Below, piece after piece: positions 14,484 to 21,521 of a stretch of DNA of 23,942 nt (the first letter of the stretch is position 1; each line of letters starts with the position of its first letter). A model generated the notes under the pieces. The model saw only the letters and a program-made list of their open reading frames with translations, searched no databases and was not told the origin of the DNA. Origin of the DNA: a virus; the IMG/VR virus record IMGVR_UViG_3300017743_000122, positions 1-23,942 of that record. One strand, written 5' to 3'. A program made the position numbers and the translations under genes.

Positions 14484-15416
14484 TTAAGTACAAACAATGC
14501 TGTACTCATTGTTCCCTGCAGTTGTTGGCGTTGCGTTGTAGGGCAAGTTCAACATTTGAATGCCGTCAGAATCTGAATAGGTTGGTGAACCTAGGTCAGT
14601 CTGTGGGGCACTGAAAGTGACAATGTTGCCGGCTGATTGACCATGCTGGAACGTGTTTGTTCCGGTGCTGGTGCCGGTGGCATCAGTGAAGAAGTTATGA
14701 GTGGCGAGCAATTCAGCCTCAAGCACGATCGTGCCATTAGGCCGGCGATCAGTAATCAAGACCTCTTTAGTTCCACCAACCAATTCGCGGTAAACAGTCG
14801 TATTGGACTGATCAAAACTGAAGGACTGCAACGAACCTGCGTAGCTGAACAAGGTAAAGCTTGTGGTGTTGCCGTTCTTGAAAATGACCGGGGCAGCTTG
14901 GTTTGCGTAAGTCGTGCTTGGATTTGCTGTGTCAGTTGGCGCGTTAAACAATCCCGTCATCGTGAAATTAATCACAGGGATCTGTCCCACTTCGCCTGTG
15001 ATTGCAAAGCTGCCACGACAGCCAGTCAGCTTGTGACGAACTCCATCGACAAAATACTCAAGTGTGCAACTTTCAAATGATGCGCTGATTGGCGCATAAG
15101 TAACTGAAGTGTTTGCCGCTATCGTCACCGAGTTGCCACAAGAACGGATGATTGCGTCCCATTTGGGCGCTGTGCCTGCAGCTCCAGAAGCTGCCAGCTC
15201 AACCTCAAACGAAATCTCAACCCGCTGGTTAGCAAGCAAAATGTCGTAGTTGCCCATGTAGCCACGGATCAACTCACGCTCAACAGCATCAGCTTGAAGC
15301 GGAGTAATTTCCATGTTGCGGACTAAAACCGCATCAGTGCCTGCAGCTGTTGGGTCGGACCCGTAGCTACTTTCAATCTTCGCCAGCAATAGGCGTTGAC
15401 TCGTCCTCAGTGTCAT
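14484..15416 (-). CDS. Major tail tube protein
   Basis: This is a 310-residue protein. The N-terminus (RTSQRLLLAKIESSYGSDPT, then AVLVRNMEITPLQADAVERE) is characteristic of a widespread siphovirus tail tube family, with the L(L/I)AK.E..YG.DPT signature and a following V.N.E..P motif. The middle is beta-rich (VEISFEVELAASGAAGTAPK; a RHKLTGCRGSFAITGEVGQI strand pair), followed by F.MTGLF. The C-terminal third (TTVYRELVGGTKEVLITDRR, then PNGTIVLEAELL) continues the pattern. It should polymerise into the tube around the tape measure. The start overlaps the preceding small gene by 44 bases. A hairpin and U-run follow its stop codon, as after the capsid gene. Confidence 0.85.
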   Translation of the reverse strand: MTLRTSQRLLLAKIESSYGSDPTAAGTDAVLVRNMEITPLQADAVERELIRGYMGNYDILLANQRVEISFEVELAASGAAGTAPKWDAIIRSCGNSVTIAANTSVTYAPISASFESCTLEYFVDGVRHKLTGCRGSFAITGEVGQIPVINFTMTGLFNAPTDTANPSTTYANQAAPVIFKNGNTTSFTLFSYAGSLQSFSFDQSNTTVYRELVGGTKEVLITDRRPNGTIVLEAELLATHNFFTDATGTSTGTNTFQHGQSAGNIVTFSAPQTDLGSPTYSDSDGIQMLNLPYNATPTTAGNNEYSIVCT

Positions 15417-15540
15417 CGGTTACAACCTCAAAATTGGGGCTAGTAGGTTGAGCCGGCTGAGTCCGCTCAATGAGCTTTCGTTTGCCGGTTTTTGGATTAA
15501 CGAGGTATGCACCTCCTTGACCCAAGTTTTCATCTTCCAT
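15373..15540 (-). CDS. Small acidic protein between tail terminator and tail tube
   Basis: This 55-residue frame starts at ATG 15540, 1 base after the stop of the tail-terminator gene, with AAGGA about 8 bases upstream, one of the better ribosome sites in the operon. It begins MEDENLGQGGAYLVNPKTGK, continues RKLIERTQPAQPTSP and ends in an acidic tail (VTDDTEDE then STPIAGED). Its last 44 bases overlap the start of the tube gene in another frame. Without it there would be a gap of about 125 bases in a module that has almost none. The (G)AY.VNP.TG.R.L(I)ER segment recalls short proteins found at this position in other siphoviruses, but I cannot name a function. Confidence 0.7.
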   Translation of the reverse strand: MEDENLGQGGAYLVNPKTGKRKLIERTQPAQPTSPNFEVVTDDTEDESTPIAGED

Positions 15541-15541
15541 C

Positions 15542-15973
15542 TTAAGGTCCTTGCGTCAGATCAGCTAATCGAGTTCGGTAACGAACTAGATAATCGCAAC
15601 CTATAACGCCTGCGGGTTGATCTGCATCAACCATTTCAAAACTTACGCCTTGCGGCTGAACGTCTATTGCATAACCACCAAGAGTTAAATCAGCCATGAT
15701 TTTGCTGTGCAGGCTTTCAACTATTGGGTCGGCAACTTCATCAGGCTTGTCACCTCGCACAATCACAGACACACGAACAACAAAAGACCAATCCAAGGTT
15801 GGCAAACTTGTGTTCTGTTCTGGCGTATCACTTACAGGCTCAACAACTAATGCAGGGCTTTCACCACGCTGCAATGGAACAACACGGCTGCGATAGATCC
15901 GAGCGCCCACATTCGTGGTGCCGCTCAGGCTGCTCATGATGTCTTCAAGAATGTTTTCGCGCAGTGTCGTCAT
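15542..15973 (-). CDS. Tail terminator / minor tail U-like protein
   Basis: This is a 143-residue protein. It begins with a helix (RENILEDIMSSLSG), then a strand-rich core RSRVVPLQRGESPALVVEPV, then DWSFVVRVSVIVRGDKPDEV and a helix (ADPIVESLHSKIMADLTLGG), and ends with a strand VGVIGCDYLVRYRT-like closing segment. This alpha-beta layout with R....P......P.(L)(V)V and a V.V.V.V.. strand is that of the gpU family, which caps the tail and joins it to the head. It lies between the FII-like connector and the tail tube, as expected. It overlaps its upstream neighbour by ATGA. The family name is inferred from layout. Confidence 0.7.
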   Translation of the reverse strand: MTTLRENILEDIMSSLSGTTNVGARIYRSRVVPLQRGESPALVVEPVSDTPEQNTSLPTLDWSFVVRVSVIVRGDKPDEVADPIVESLHSKIMADLTLGGYAIDVQPQGVSFEMVDADQPAGVIGCDYLVRYRTRLADLTQGP

Positions 15974-16263
15974 GTCTTCTGCAACGAGATTTCACAAAGC
16001 AACCCGTCATCAATCAAACGAGTTTCACGAACTGTATAGGCCACAGAATCAACGGTGATGCTGGTGCCTGCAGTAAGAGTTCCAAAGTCAGAAGCCTTGG
16101 CGGTGATTTGGTAGTCGGTTTGCAACACCATGTCACCAGCCAAGACTTGACTGGGCTGATCCAACAAAATTTTGGCAGTTGTAGAGCCTGACGTTGCAGA
16201 CACGCCAAAAGGATCATCAAGGAAAACTCCAAGATCATCTGTCAGAAAATCAGCTAATGCCAT
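15970..16263 (-). CDS. Head-tail connector, FII-like
   Basis: This is a 97-residue protein: a short N-terminal helix (ADFLTDDLGVFLDDPFGVSA), a strand with AKILLDQPSQV, then MVLQTDYQITAKASDFGTL, and the closing ITVDSVAYTVRETRLIDDG hairpin. Lambda FII has the same order: a variable start, a G.F(D)(D)P segment, then R..D(E)(V)..L..GD.(L)..(G)..(Y/F).V.....D(D)G. Here the VDSVAYTV.E.R..DDGLLCEISL block is the clearest match. The start codon overlaps the upstream stop (TGATG) and the end overlaps the next gene by ATGA. It should sit at the portal exit and receive the finished tail. Confidence 0.72.
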   Translation of the reverse strand: MALADFLTDDLGVFLDDPFGVSATSGSTTAKILLDQPSQVLAGDMVLQTDYQITAKASDFGTLTAGTSITVDSVAYTVRETRLIDDGLLCEISLQKT

Positions 16264-16640
16264 CAGCCGTACTTAGGGAAAGCAACCCCTTTGACACTTA
16301 CAGCACCGGCACCAGTCCCGCCAGCAACAGTAATGACAGCCCGAACGTAACGTCTGGCATCGTCAATGTTTACCGCAAGCTTTTGAACCGACGCCGCATT
16401 TGCTCCAGTTGTGCTGAAGTTTACTCCTGACAAATCGTCAAAAGAGCTGTTATCAGCTGAATCCTGAAGCTTTACCGCGTAAGTAATGCCACTGCCGCCG
16501 GCTTCTGCGTCCAAGGTGCAAAGCATTTTCCCTTCGTAAGGGAGCAGATCAACTCCTGTGGAGTTTGCGGTTGTTGTTGAAACATCATTTGGAACAAGGT
16601 CCAAAATCGCCGCACGATCGGGGACGTTACGACTTGTCAT
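16263..16640 (-). CDS. Putative head decoration or structural protein
   Basis: This is a 125-residue protein of mainly strand-forming sequence: ILDLVPNDVSTTTANSTGVD, then a YEGKMLCTLDAEAG strand, a YAVKLQDSADNSSFDDLSGV segment, and a RRYVRAVITVAGGTGAG strand pair. The pattern of an N-terminal (G)VDL..YEG, a central (V)K(L)QDS.D..SF.D(L) and RRYVRA..TV.G occurs in small phage proteins encoded near the capsid gene. A decoration role on the capsid shell is a reasonable guess given the neighbours, but is not shown. The ATG lies 14 bases inside the upstream gene. Confidence 0.6.
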   Translation of the reverse strand: MTSRNVPDRAAILDLVPNDVSTTTANSTGVDLLPYEGKMLCTLDAEAGGSGITYAVKLQDSADNSSFDDLSGVNFSTTGANAASVQKLAVNIDDARRYVRAVITVAGGTGAGAVSVKGVAFPKYG

Positions 16641-16812
16641 TGGTTGCGCTCCTTGGTTTCTTTGTTTTTGGCTTTGGAGCCTCCTTGGAGGCTTCGACGG
16701 CTTTCCCGATGCGAATCAGCAGCTCACCGTCTGCGTCGCTTAGGTCATAGCTTTGACCAGCCTCAAGGGCTTGGCCGCTTGCCATGACTGCTTTGGTGCA
16801 AGTGACTTTCAT
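16627..16812 (-). CDS. Small protein following the capsid gene
   Basis: This is a 61-residue protein, MKVTCTKAVMASGQALEAGQ followed by SYDLSDADGELLIRIGKAVE and a Lys/Pro-rich tail. Short phage proteins of the form MKV..L.A....G....G.....(L)(S/P)D.(E/D)A..LI..G.A are common after capsid genes; their role is generally unassigned. I chose ATG 16812 because this family starts with MK. The frame is open further upstream to an ATG at 16848 that overlaps the capsid stop codon (TGATG), but the 12 extra residues would be encoded by a terminator hairpin. If 16848 is used, that hairpin would also be translated, which could modulate it. Confidence 0.7.
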   Translation of the reverse strand: MKVTCTKAVMASGQALEAGQSYDLSDADGELLIRIGKAVEASKEAPKPKTKKPRSATNDKS

Positions 16813-16839
16813 AAAAAAAAGGGGGCCGTTGCCGACCCC
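16813..16839 (-). terminator. Intrinsic (probably partial) terminator after the capsid gene
   Basis: GGGGTCG (16839-16833), a GCAA tetraloop and CGGCCCC (16828-16822) form a 7-bp stem with one U-G pair. Eight T (16820-16813) follow. It begins 8 bases after the capsid stop codon and its T-run ends directly at the ATG of the next gene (16812). The GNRA loop and U8 tract make it a strong candidate. Confidence 0.85.
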
Positions 16840-16847
16840 TGTGATCA

Positions 16848-19376
16848 TCAAGCGGTGGTGATGTCTTCAATTGAAGCAAAAGCAGAACTTTGTCTGATCG
16901 CAACATCAAACGAGATGATGCCACGGACAGATGTCAGTGCCTTGCTGAAGTCATCAGAGTCAGTGCCAATTGTGATTTCCAAGCCGTTGCCGTAGAAACC
17001 AATCATGGCCTGGCTGAAGTCACCAGCAACCAATGCAGAACAAACGTTAGAAGCAGAACCTTTCGTCAAGTTAGAAGGAACAGCGTTGGTCATTGCCAAG
17101 GGATAACCGTTAAGGGTCAAAGGCGTTGGGCCACGACCGATAGCGGAAAGATCCGAGTTGTAAAGGAAAGCACCGTCACCAGCAGCTGAACCACCTGCGC
17201 GGAGTTTCTTTAATCCGCCAATCACCTTGCCGTTGGTGATATAGGCCATGTTGGGGCCAAAGGCGTTGTCCTCAGTGATGGCAGTTTCCAGATCAACCAC
17301 TTTCTCAAGGGTCAATGCACCACCGTTGGTGCCCATCGCAACGGATCCAATACCGGAAGTGTTGCGGATGCCTGTTGGCTGACCAGAGGAACCAGAACCG
17401 TTGAGGACTGCAGCATCAACAGCGTTGTTGATTCCGTCAGTCAAATCACGGCGTACAAGCTCTTCGATGCCAGGTGTGCCCTGAAGCAAGGTCTGACGGC
17501 TGTACTTGGAAAGAGCCGCAAGGTTCTTGGGGCTCATCGTGATCTGGTCGAAAGTAGATTCCGACTGGGTGATCGCGGTTGTCTCAGAAGACAGGTAGTA
17601 GGTGCTGGAAACACCGGAGCGGCGAGGGATTGCAACATCACCAACCAATCCGGTCAGGGTGCGAACTCCCAGGCCAACTACAGGTGAAGAATTACGCAGA
17701 GCTTCGATGAAGTCATCAGCCAGCAGATCGGTTGCAACAAGGTTGCCGCCTGTGTTAGCCGAACTCGTGACGTAAGTCGCGCGTTGTGACAGCGCAGAGA
17801 AAGGAACAAAGAAGGAACGCTCACTCGTGGCAGCAATGCCAGAGCTGCGCTGAACTTCTTGGCTCAGTTCACGGCAAAGACCAGCGCCATGCGATGACCA
17901 ATCACCAGTGATCAAAGCGCGAACGCCATCGATCAGCTGATAACGCTCTTGGGTCTGCTGACCAAGGTCAACAGGAGCAACACTTTCGACAGGCTTAGCG
18001 CCAATTTTTTCAAGAACAGCTGCACGGGCAACATCGATGCTGCTGCCGTTATCAATCAGCTGCTCAGCAAGGTCACGCATTTCGTGCTTGCCGCAAAGCT
18101 CTTGGATGTTTTTGATGCGGGTACGCTCTGACGAGGCAGCCTTTTTGGAAGCCTCATCGCGCACCACGTTGAGATCGGGTGCTGTGGACATTTGATTCTC
18201 AGAATCGGGTTGTGTGAGTGGTGCGACGCGAGCCGCAGAATCAACCTCAGAGGCTGTTTCTTTGTCCATTGTAGTGTCTGAAAGCAAAGATCTCCCCACG
18301 CCAATGTTTGGATCAGCGGGGACACTTACAACGCTGATTTCGTAGGGCTCCCAGGAAGTTGCCACAAATTCGTTGTTGCGCTCTTCCATCTCTTTGATTC
18401 GATAACCAAAGGAGATATTGCGCATAATTCCGTCTTTAACGTCCGCTAAAATTTCTTGCGCAAAAGAGTTGCGGCTAAAGCGAACACGGCTAACTCCTTT
18501 CTTTTTGTCGTCGTCAAGGTAGGCACGCTCAACAACACCGATCGGACGATCCATATCGTGATTGAACAAAAGCGGTGCGCCGTCGTTCAATCTGCTCAAA
18601 TCTGCAGCGTCTTTGTCATGGCTCAGGACCTCTGAACCAAAGGAACGCTCAACCGGATATTCAGAGCTAAAGCTGAACTCCATCACCCGGTCTTCTTGCT
18701 CCTCAAACTGAGTTTCCCCAGCACGCTTCAGCAATGCAGTGGCAGAACGCAATGCAGAGATTTTGGTCAGCGTTGAGAACCGATGACCGGCCTTCACGTC
18801 TGTCGCCTCAAAGCCTTCGTCTGTTTCGCGATAAACAGTGATTAACGCTGCAGGGTCATCCTCATCACCATTAATAGTGAACTCAGAACCAGGCACATTG
18901 ATTGAGCCATCACGCTCAATCCGGTCAATCTTGCCTCTGGCAGTGCCACCAGAACTGTCCCATTGGACAAAATCACCAACACTTAGGCCGTCAGGCTCTG
19001 CCCTCTTTGCAAGATCCTCAGACATTGGTAATTCACGAATATCTTTAATTCTATCCGCCTTCCCCGTTGACCACACCTGGCCCGCGTCTCCACCCCATGC
19101 AGCCCAGGCCACGCGACCGTTGGACGGGTAGCCGTCTTCTCCAGGCGAAAAACCTTCGCCTTGCTTGTCAACTTCATGGCGGGCAAACCATGCCGACATT
19201 GCAATCACAACATCACCGGATAATTCGTTGCCGCTCAGAATCTGAGTCGCACGCCGTGCCGCAACTTCTGTGCCACCCGATTTACCTTCAGACTTCCATT
19301 CGCGATAACGGTCAGCCTCGGCTTTCATGCCCTTAGTAGGCATTAAATCGATCTCTGTGCCGTTAATAGTTGCCAC
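16848..19376 (-). CDS. Prohead protease - scaffold - major capsid polyprotein with two N-terminal accessory domains
   Basis: This is an 842-residue protein with five segments. Residues about 10-110 (MKAEADRYREWKSEGKSGGT, then MSAWFARHEVDKQGEGFSPG) form a domain I know from other phage head proteins but cannot name. Residues about 131-185 (LSVGDFVQWDSSGGTARGKI, then DPAALITVYRETDEG) resemble the TUDOR-like domain of hypervirulence-associated proteins. Residues about 210-365 are an S78 prohead protease: His273 in LLFNHD and Ser322 in NISFGY, 49 residues apart as in HK97, plus Glu346 in YEISVVSVPA. Residues about 385-500 are helical, like the HK97 delta scaffold. Residues about 520-842 are the HK97-fold capsid protein. 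The start is GTG, 14 bases inside the portal gene; GGGGAAG lies about 6 bases upstream. Self-cleavage should release a mature capsid of about 300 residues. Confidence 0.88.
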   Translation of the reverse strand: MATINGTEIDLMPTKGMKAEADRYREWKSEGKSGGTEVAARRATQILSGNELSGDVVIAMSAWFARHEVDKQGEGFSPGEDGYPSNGRVAWAAWGGDAGQVWSTGKADRIKDIRELPMSEDLAKRAEPDGLSVGDFVQWDSSGGTARGKIDRIERDGSINVPGSEFTINGDEDDPAALITVYRETDEGFEATDVKAGHRFSTLTKISALRSATALLKRAGETQFEEQEDRVMEFSFSSEYPVERSFGSEVLSHDKDAADLSRLNDGAPLLFNHDMDRPIGVVERAYLDDDKKKGVSRVRFSRNSFAQEILADVKDGIMRNISFGYRIKEMEERNNEFVATSWEPYEISVVSVPADPNIGVGRSLLSDTTMDKETASEVDSAARVAPLTQPDSENQMSTAPDLNVVRDEASKKAASSERTRIKNIQELCGKHEMRDLAEQLIDNGSSIDVARAAVLEKIGAKPVESVAPVDLGQQTQERYQLIDGVRALITGDWSSHGAGLCRELSQEVQRSSGIAATSERSFFVPFSALSQRATYVTSSANTGGNLVATDLLADDFIEALRNSSPVVGLGVRTLTGLVGDVAIPRRSGVSSTYYLSSETTAITQSESTFDQITMSPKNLAALSKYSRQTLLQGTPGIEELVRRDLTDGINNAVDAAVLNGSGSSGQPTGIRNTSGIGSVAMGTNGGALTLEKVVDLETAITEDNAFGPNMAYITNGKVIGGLKKLRAGGSAAGDGAFLYNSDLSAIGRGPTPLTLNGYPLAMTNAVPSNLTKGSASNVCSALVAGDFSQAMIGFYGNGLEITIGTDSDDFSKALTSVRGIISFDVAIRQSSAFASIEDITTA

Positions 19377-20946
19377 TTTCTTCTTCCCCTACGTTCTCCG
19401 CATCATCGCCTGATGGTGGTGGGGTGTCCCCAAATGCGTCGATCGTATTTACTGGCTTGTATTGGCTAGCACCAGAACCGTTGACCGCTGATGGGTCAGT
19501 GTCCGTGATGATGTTCATCTCGTCGAGCTTGGCTAGCTCTGACTGACGGGCAACAAGCAATTCATCCAGATCGCCGCCGTTTTCCGCGACACAATCAGCA
19601 AGAGTTTTGAATCCGCTGCGAACTGCTGCCTTCTGTGCAGCAATCTCTTTTTGCGGGTCAACATAGGAATATCCACGGAAGACCCAGCGAACAGCCTCAT
19701 AACGTTCAGGCTCGGTTTCGTAAGTAGGCAGACTTAAGGCACCGCTAAGAACAGCCATCTCCAGCCAAGCGTCATAGATCGGCTGGTAGAACTGCTCACG
19801 CATCAACTGCTGAATCGACCGCCAGTTATCGCGATCCTGCAGCAAGGCCAGCCGAGAGGAGCTGTAATTGCTTTGTGAATAATCGTTACTGATGGTCTCG
19901 TAGCTGCATCCGACCCCAGAAGCCAGGGCTCTTAGCTGCGCTCTGAGGAATGGTTCGTACTCTCCCGTTGGTGAATCCATGTCTGGAATCGTCACCGTTT
20001 CACCTGGCTGCAAATACTTGAACTGCCCAGGCTCAAAGCCTGAAACACGCTCGCCGTCATAAACCTCACCGCCTGGATCAAGCTCACCTTCTGGTGATTG
20101 GATGAATCCCATCAATGCAGAACTGGCACGAGCACGCACAACGCTTGCTTGTTCCCACCCATCTAGGTGGTGCATCCGCTGCATTCCGCTCGCAAGCCAA
20201 GGCACCCCACGGGTTTGACCAGGCCGACCCGATGCACGGTCAAACAAGTGAACGACATCTTTGGCCGGGACAATGATGTGCCGGCGTTCTTTTGCCTGCG
20301 TTGGAAATGCAGTATCCCCAGGGTGACGGCTTAAAAACGCATAGTTCAGGGCTCGCCCAAAACGATCAATTTCAATTCCCATCCGCCACACAGACCCAGC
20401 TGTGCGTGAAGGACTTTGATAATCCTCGTCTAGTTGATCAGCCTCAAGAACTTCAAGAGCAAAGTTAACTTTGCTACGACCAAATTTTTGGCGAACGATG
20501 CGGACAAAAACTTCGCCGCTTTCGCACATTGACGAAACAGCAAGCTTCTCAACATCGGCAAAACACAACTGCCCTGCTGTGTTGCAACTATCTTTACGGC
20601 CCCAATCAGACCAAGCCTTTTCAATTTGCTCGTTGATCCTTGTATCTAGCTTGCCTCCACGTTGTCTTTTAATTTGCGCTTGCAATCTGACGCCAGTGCC
20701 AACAACAGAATTGCGAACAACGCGAACAGTTGACTTGGCGTAATCGTTATCTCGAACAAGCTGACGCGAGCGAGACCGCAGACGCTTAAGGCTGCCTTTT
20801 ATCTCTTGGTCGGCAGAAGTTACAGAAGTGACCCAATCACTTGTAAGACGGCTTGCTTGCGCACCGCCAAACATGCGAGCCCTAGGCCGCGGCATTGGCC
20901 CAGGATTTGAGCGCCACAATTCACGCCATGCAGATCGAACGCCCAT
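19363..20946 (-). CDS. Portal protein, lambda B type
   Basis: This is a 527-residue protein. The sequence has the lambda-type portal layout: an Arg-rich N-terminus, then LRSRSRQLVRDNDYAKSTVR and VVRNSVVGTGVRLQAQ near residues 55-95, a pattern typical of this family. A WSDWG.. region (residues about 110-118), a LEVLEADQLDEDYQSP segment near 165-185 and RRHIIVPAKDVVHLFDRASG near 217-237 follow. PGQTRGVPWLASGMQRMHHL (about 239-258) and ASGVGCSYETISNDYSQSNY (about 340-359) are further family blocks; the latter carries the (Y)S(S)..SS.R helix. Length matches lambda B (533). It forms the dodecameric ring at the packaging vertex. It follows the gpW-like gene by 1 base and overlaps the polyprotein gene by 14. 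Confidence 0.92.
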   Translation of the reverse strand: MGVRSAWRELWRSNPGPMPRPRARMFGGAQASRLTSDWVTSVTSADQEIKGSLKRLRSRSRQLVRDNDYAKSTVRVVRNSVVGTGVRLQAQIKRQRGGKLDTRINEQIEKAWSDWGRKDSCNTAGQLCFADVEKLAVSSMCESGEVFVRIVRQKFGRSKVNFALEVLEADQLDEDYQSPSRTAGSVWRMGIEIDRFGRALNYAFLSRHPGDTAFPTQAKERRHIIVPAKDVVHLFDRASGRPGQTRGVPWLASGMQRMHHLDGWEQASVVRARASSALMGFIQSPEGELDPGGEVYDGERVSGFEPGQFKYLQPGETVTIPDMDSPTGEYEPFLRAQLRALASGVGCSYETISNDYSQSNYSSSRLALLQDRDNWRSIQQLMREQFYQPIYDAWLEMAVLSGALSLPTYETEPERYEAVRWVFRGYSYVDPQKEIAAQKAAVRSGFKTLADCVAENGGDLDELLVARQSELAKLDEMNIITDTDPSAVNGSGASQYKPVNTIDAFGDTPPPSGDDAENVGEEESGNY

Positions 20947-20947
20947 G

Positions 20948-21520
20948 TCAGAACCTCACGTAAAGGGAATGTGGATCGCCCAAACCGTTTGCAATCATTG
21001 CGGCCTTGCGCTCTCGAACAACAATAGCTTTAAGTTGACTTTCGCGAACTCTTAATTCAGCAAGATCAATCCGCTTAAAGGTGCGGTTGCCGATTGAGTA
21101 TTCAGCAGCCTTGTCACTAATAATTGCGCGGATCGCTGTTGTAACTGCATCGAGATCTTGCTCAGCCTGAGTGCGACCATCGAACGCCCCAGGCTGCCCG
21201 GTATAAGCAAGGCTTGCAAAGACCTCTAGCCGTCCGCTGCCAAGCGTAAACTTCTCTGAGCCCTTAGATGCTTCAGCGCAAAAGAACCAATCCCCGGCAT
21301 CAAAACCAGCACTATCAGTCGCGCTAATACTGAACTCCCAGCCTGTGCCATAAGACGTTCCAGTGACCGTGTGGCCTTCGTGGTTGGTGTTTGTTCTTAG
21401 GTAGTAAACAAGAGAATAATTTCCACTGCCACTTGTGATGCTTTCGTTTAACGGGCCAACAGCTGCATCATCTCGCCACTTGACCGTCGTCCCTGCATAA
21501 ATTTGTTTTGGGATGTTCAC
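20948..21520 (-). CDS. gpW-like head-tail connector with an added N-terminal beta domain
   Basis: This is a 190-residue protein between large terminase and portal, the lambda W position. Residues about 117-175 match the gpW layout: a helix (EQDLDAVTTAIRAIISDKAA), a YSIGNRTFKRIDLAEL turn-strand-helix, then LRVRESQLKAIVVRERKAA. gpW of lambda is only 68 residues. Here residues 1-108 form an extra domain rich in Ser, Thr, Tyr and Gly (KWRDDAAVGPLNESITS, WEFSISATDSAGFDAGDWFF), probably an Ig-like or jelly-roll beta fold. gpW closes the portal exit after packaging; the extra domain may reach outside the connector. The beta domain might also be an unrelated small head protein fused here. Confidence 0.7.
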   Translation of the reverse strand: MNIPKQIYAGTTVKWRDDAAVGPLNESITSGSGNYSLVYYLRTNTNHEGHTVTGTSYGTGWEFSISATDSAGFDAGDWFFCAEASKGSEKFTLGSGRLEVFASLAYTGQPGAFDGRTQAEQDLDAVTTAIRAIISDKAAEYSIGNRTFKRIDLAELRVRESQLKAIVVRERKAAMIANGLGDPHSLYVRF

Positions 21521-21521
21521 G

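Noticed and set aside
18189-18269. Internal ATG codons (18269 and 18191) as starts of a separate capsid protein
   Set aside because: Neither has a purine-rich site upstream and the frame is continuous with the protease. The idea is kept only as a test in the findings.
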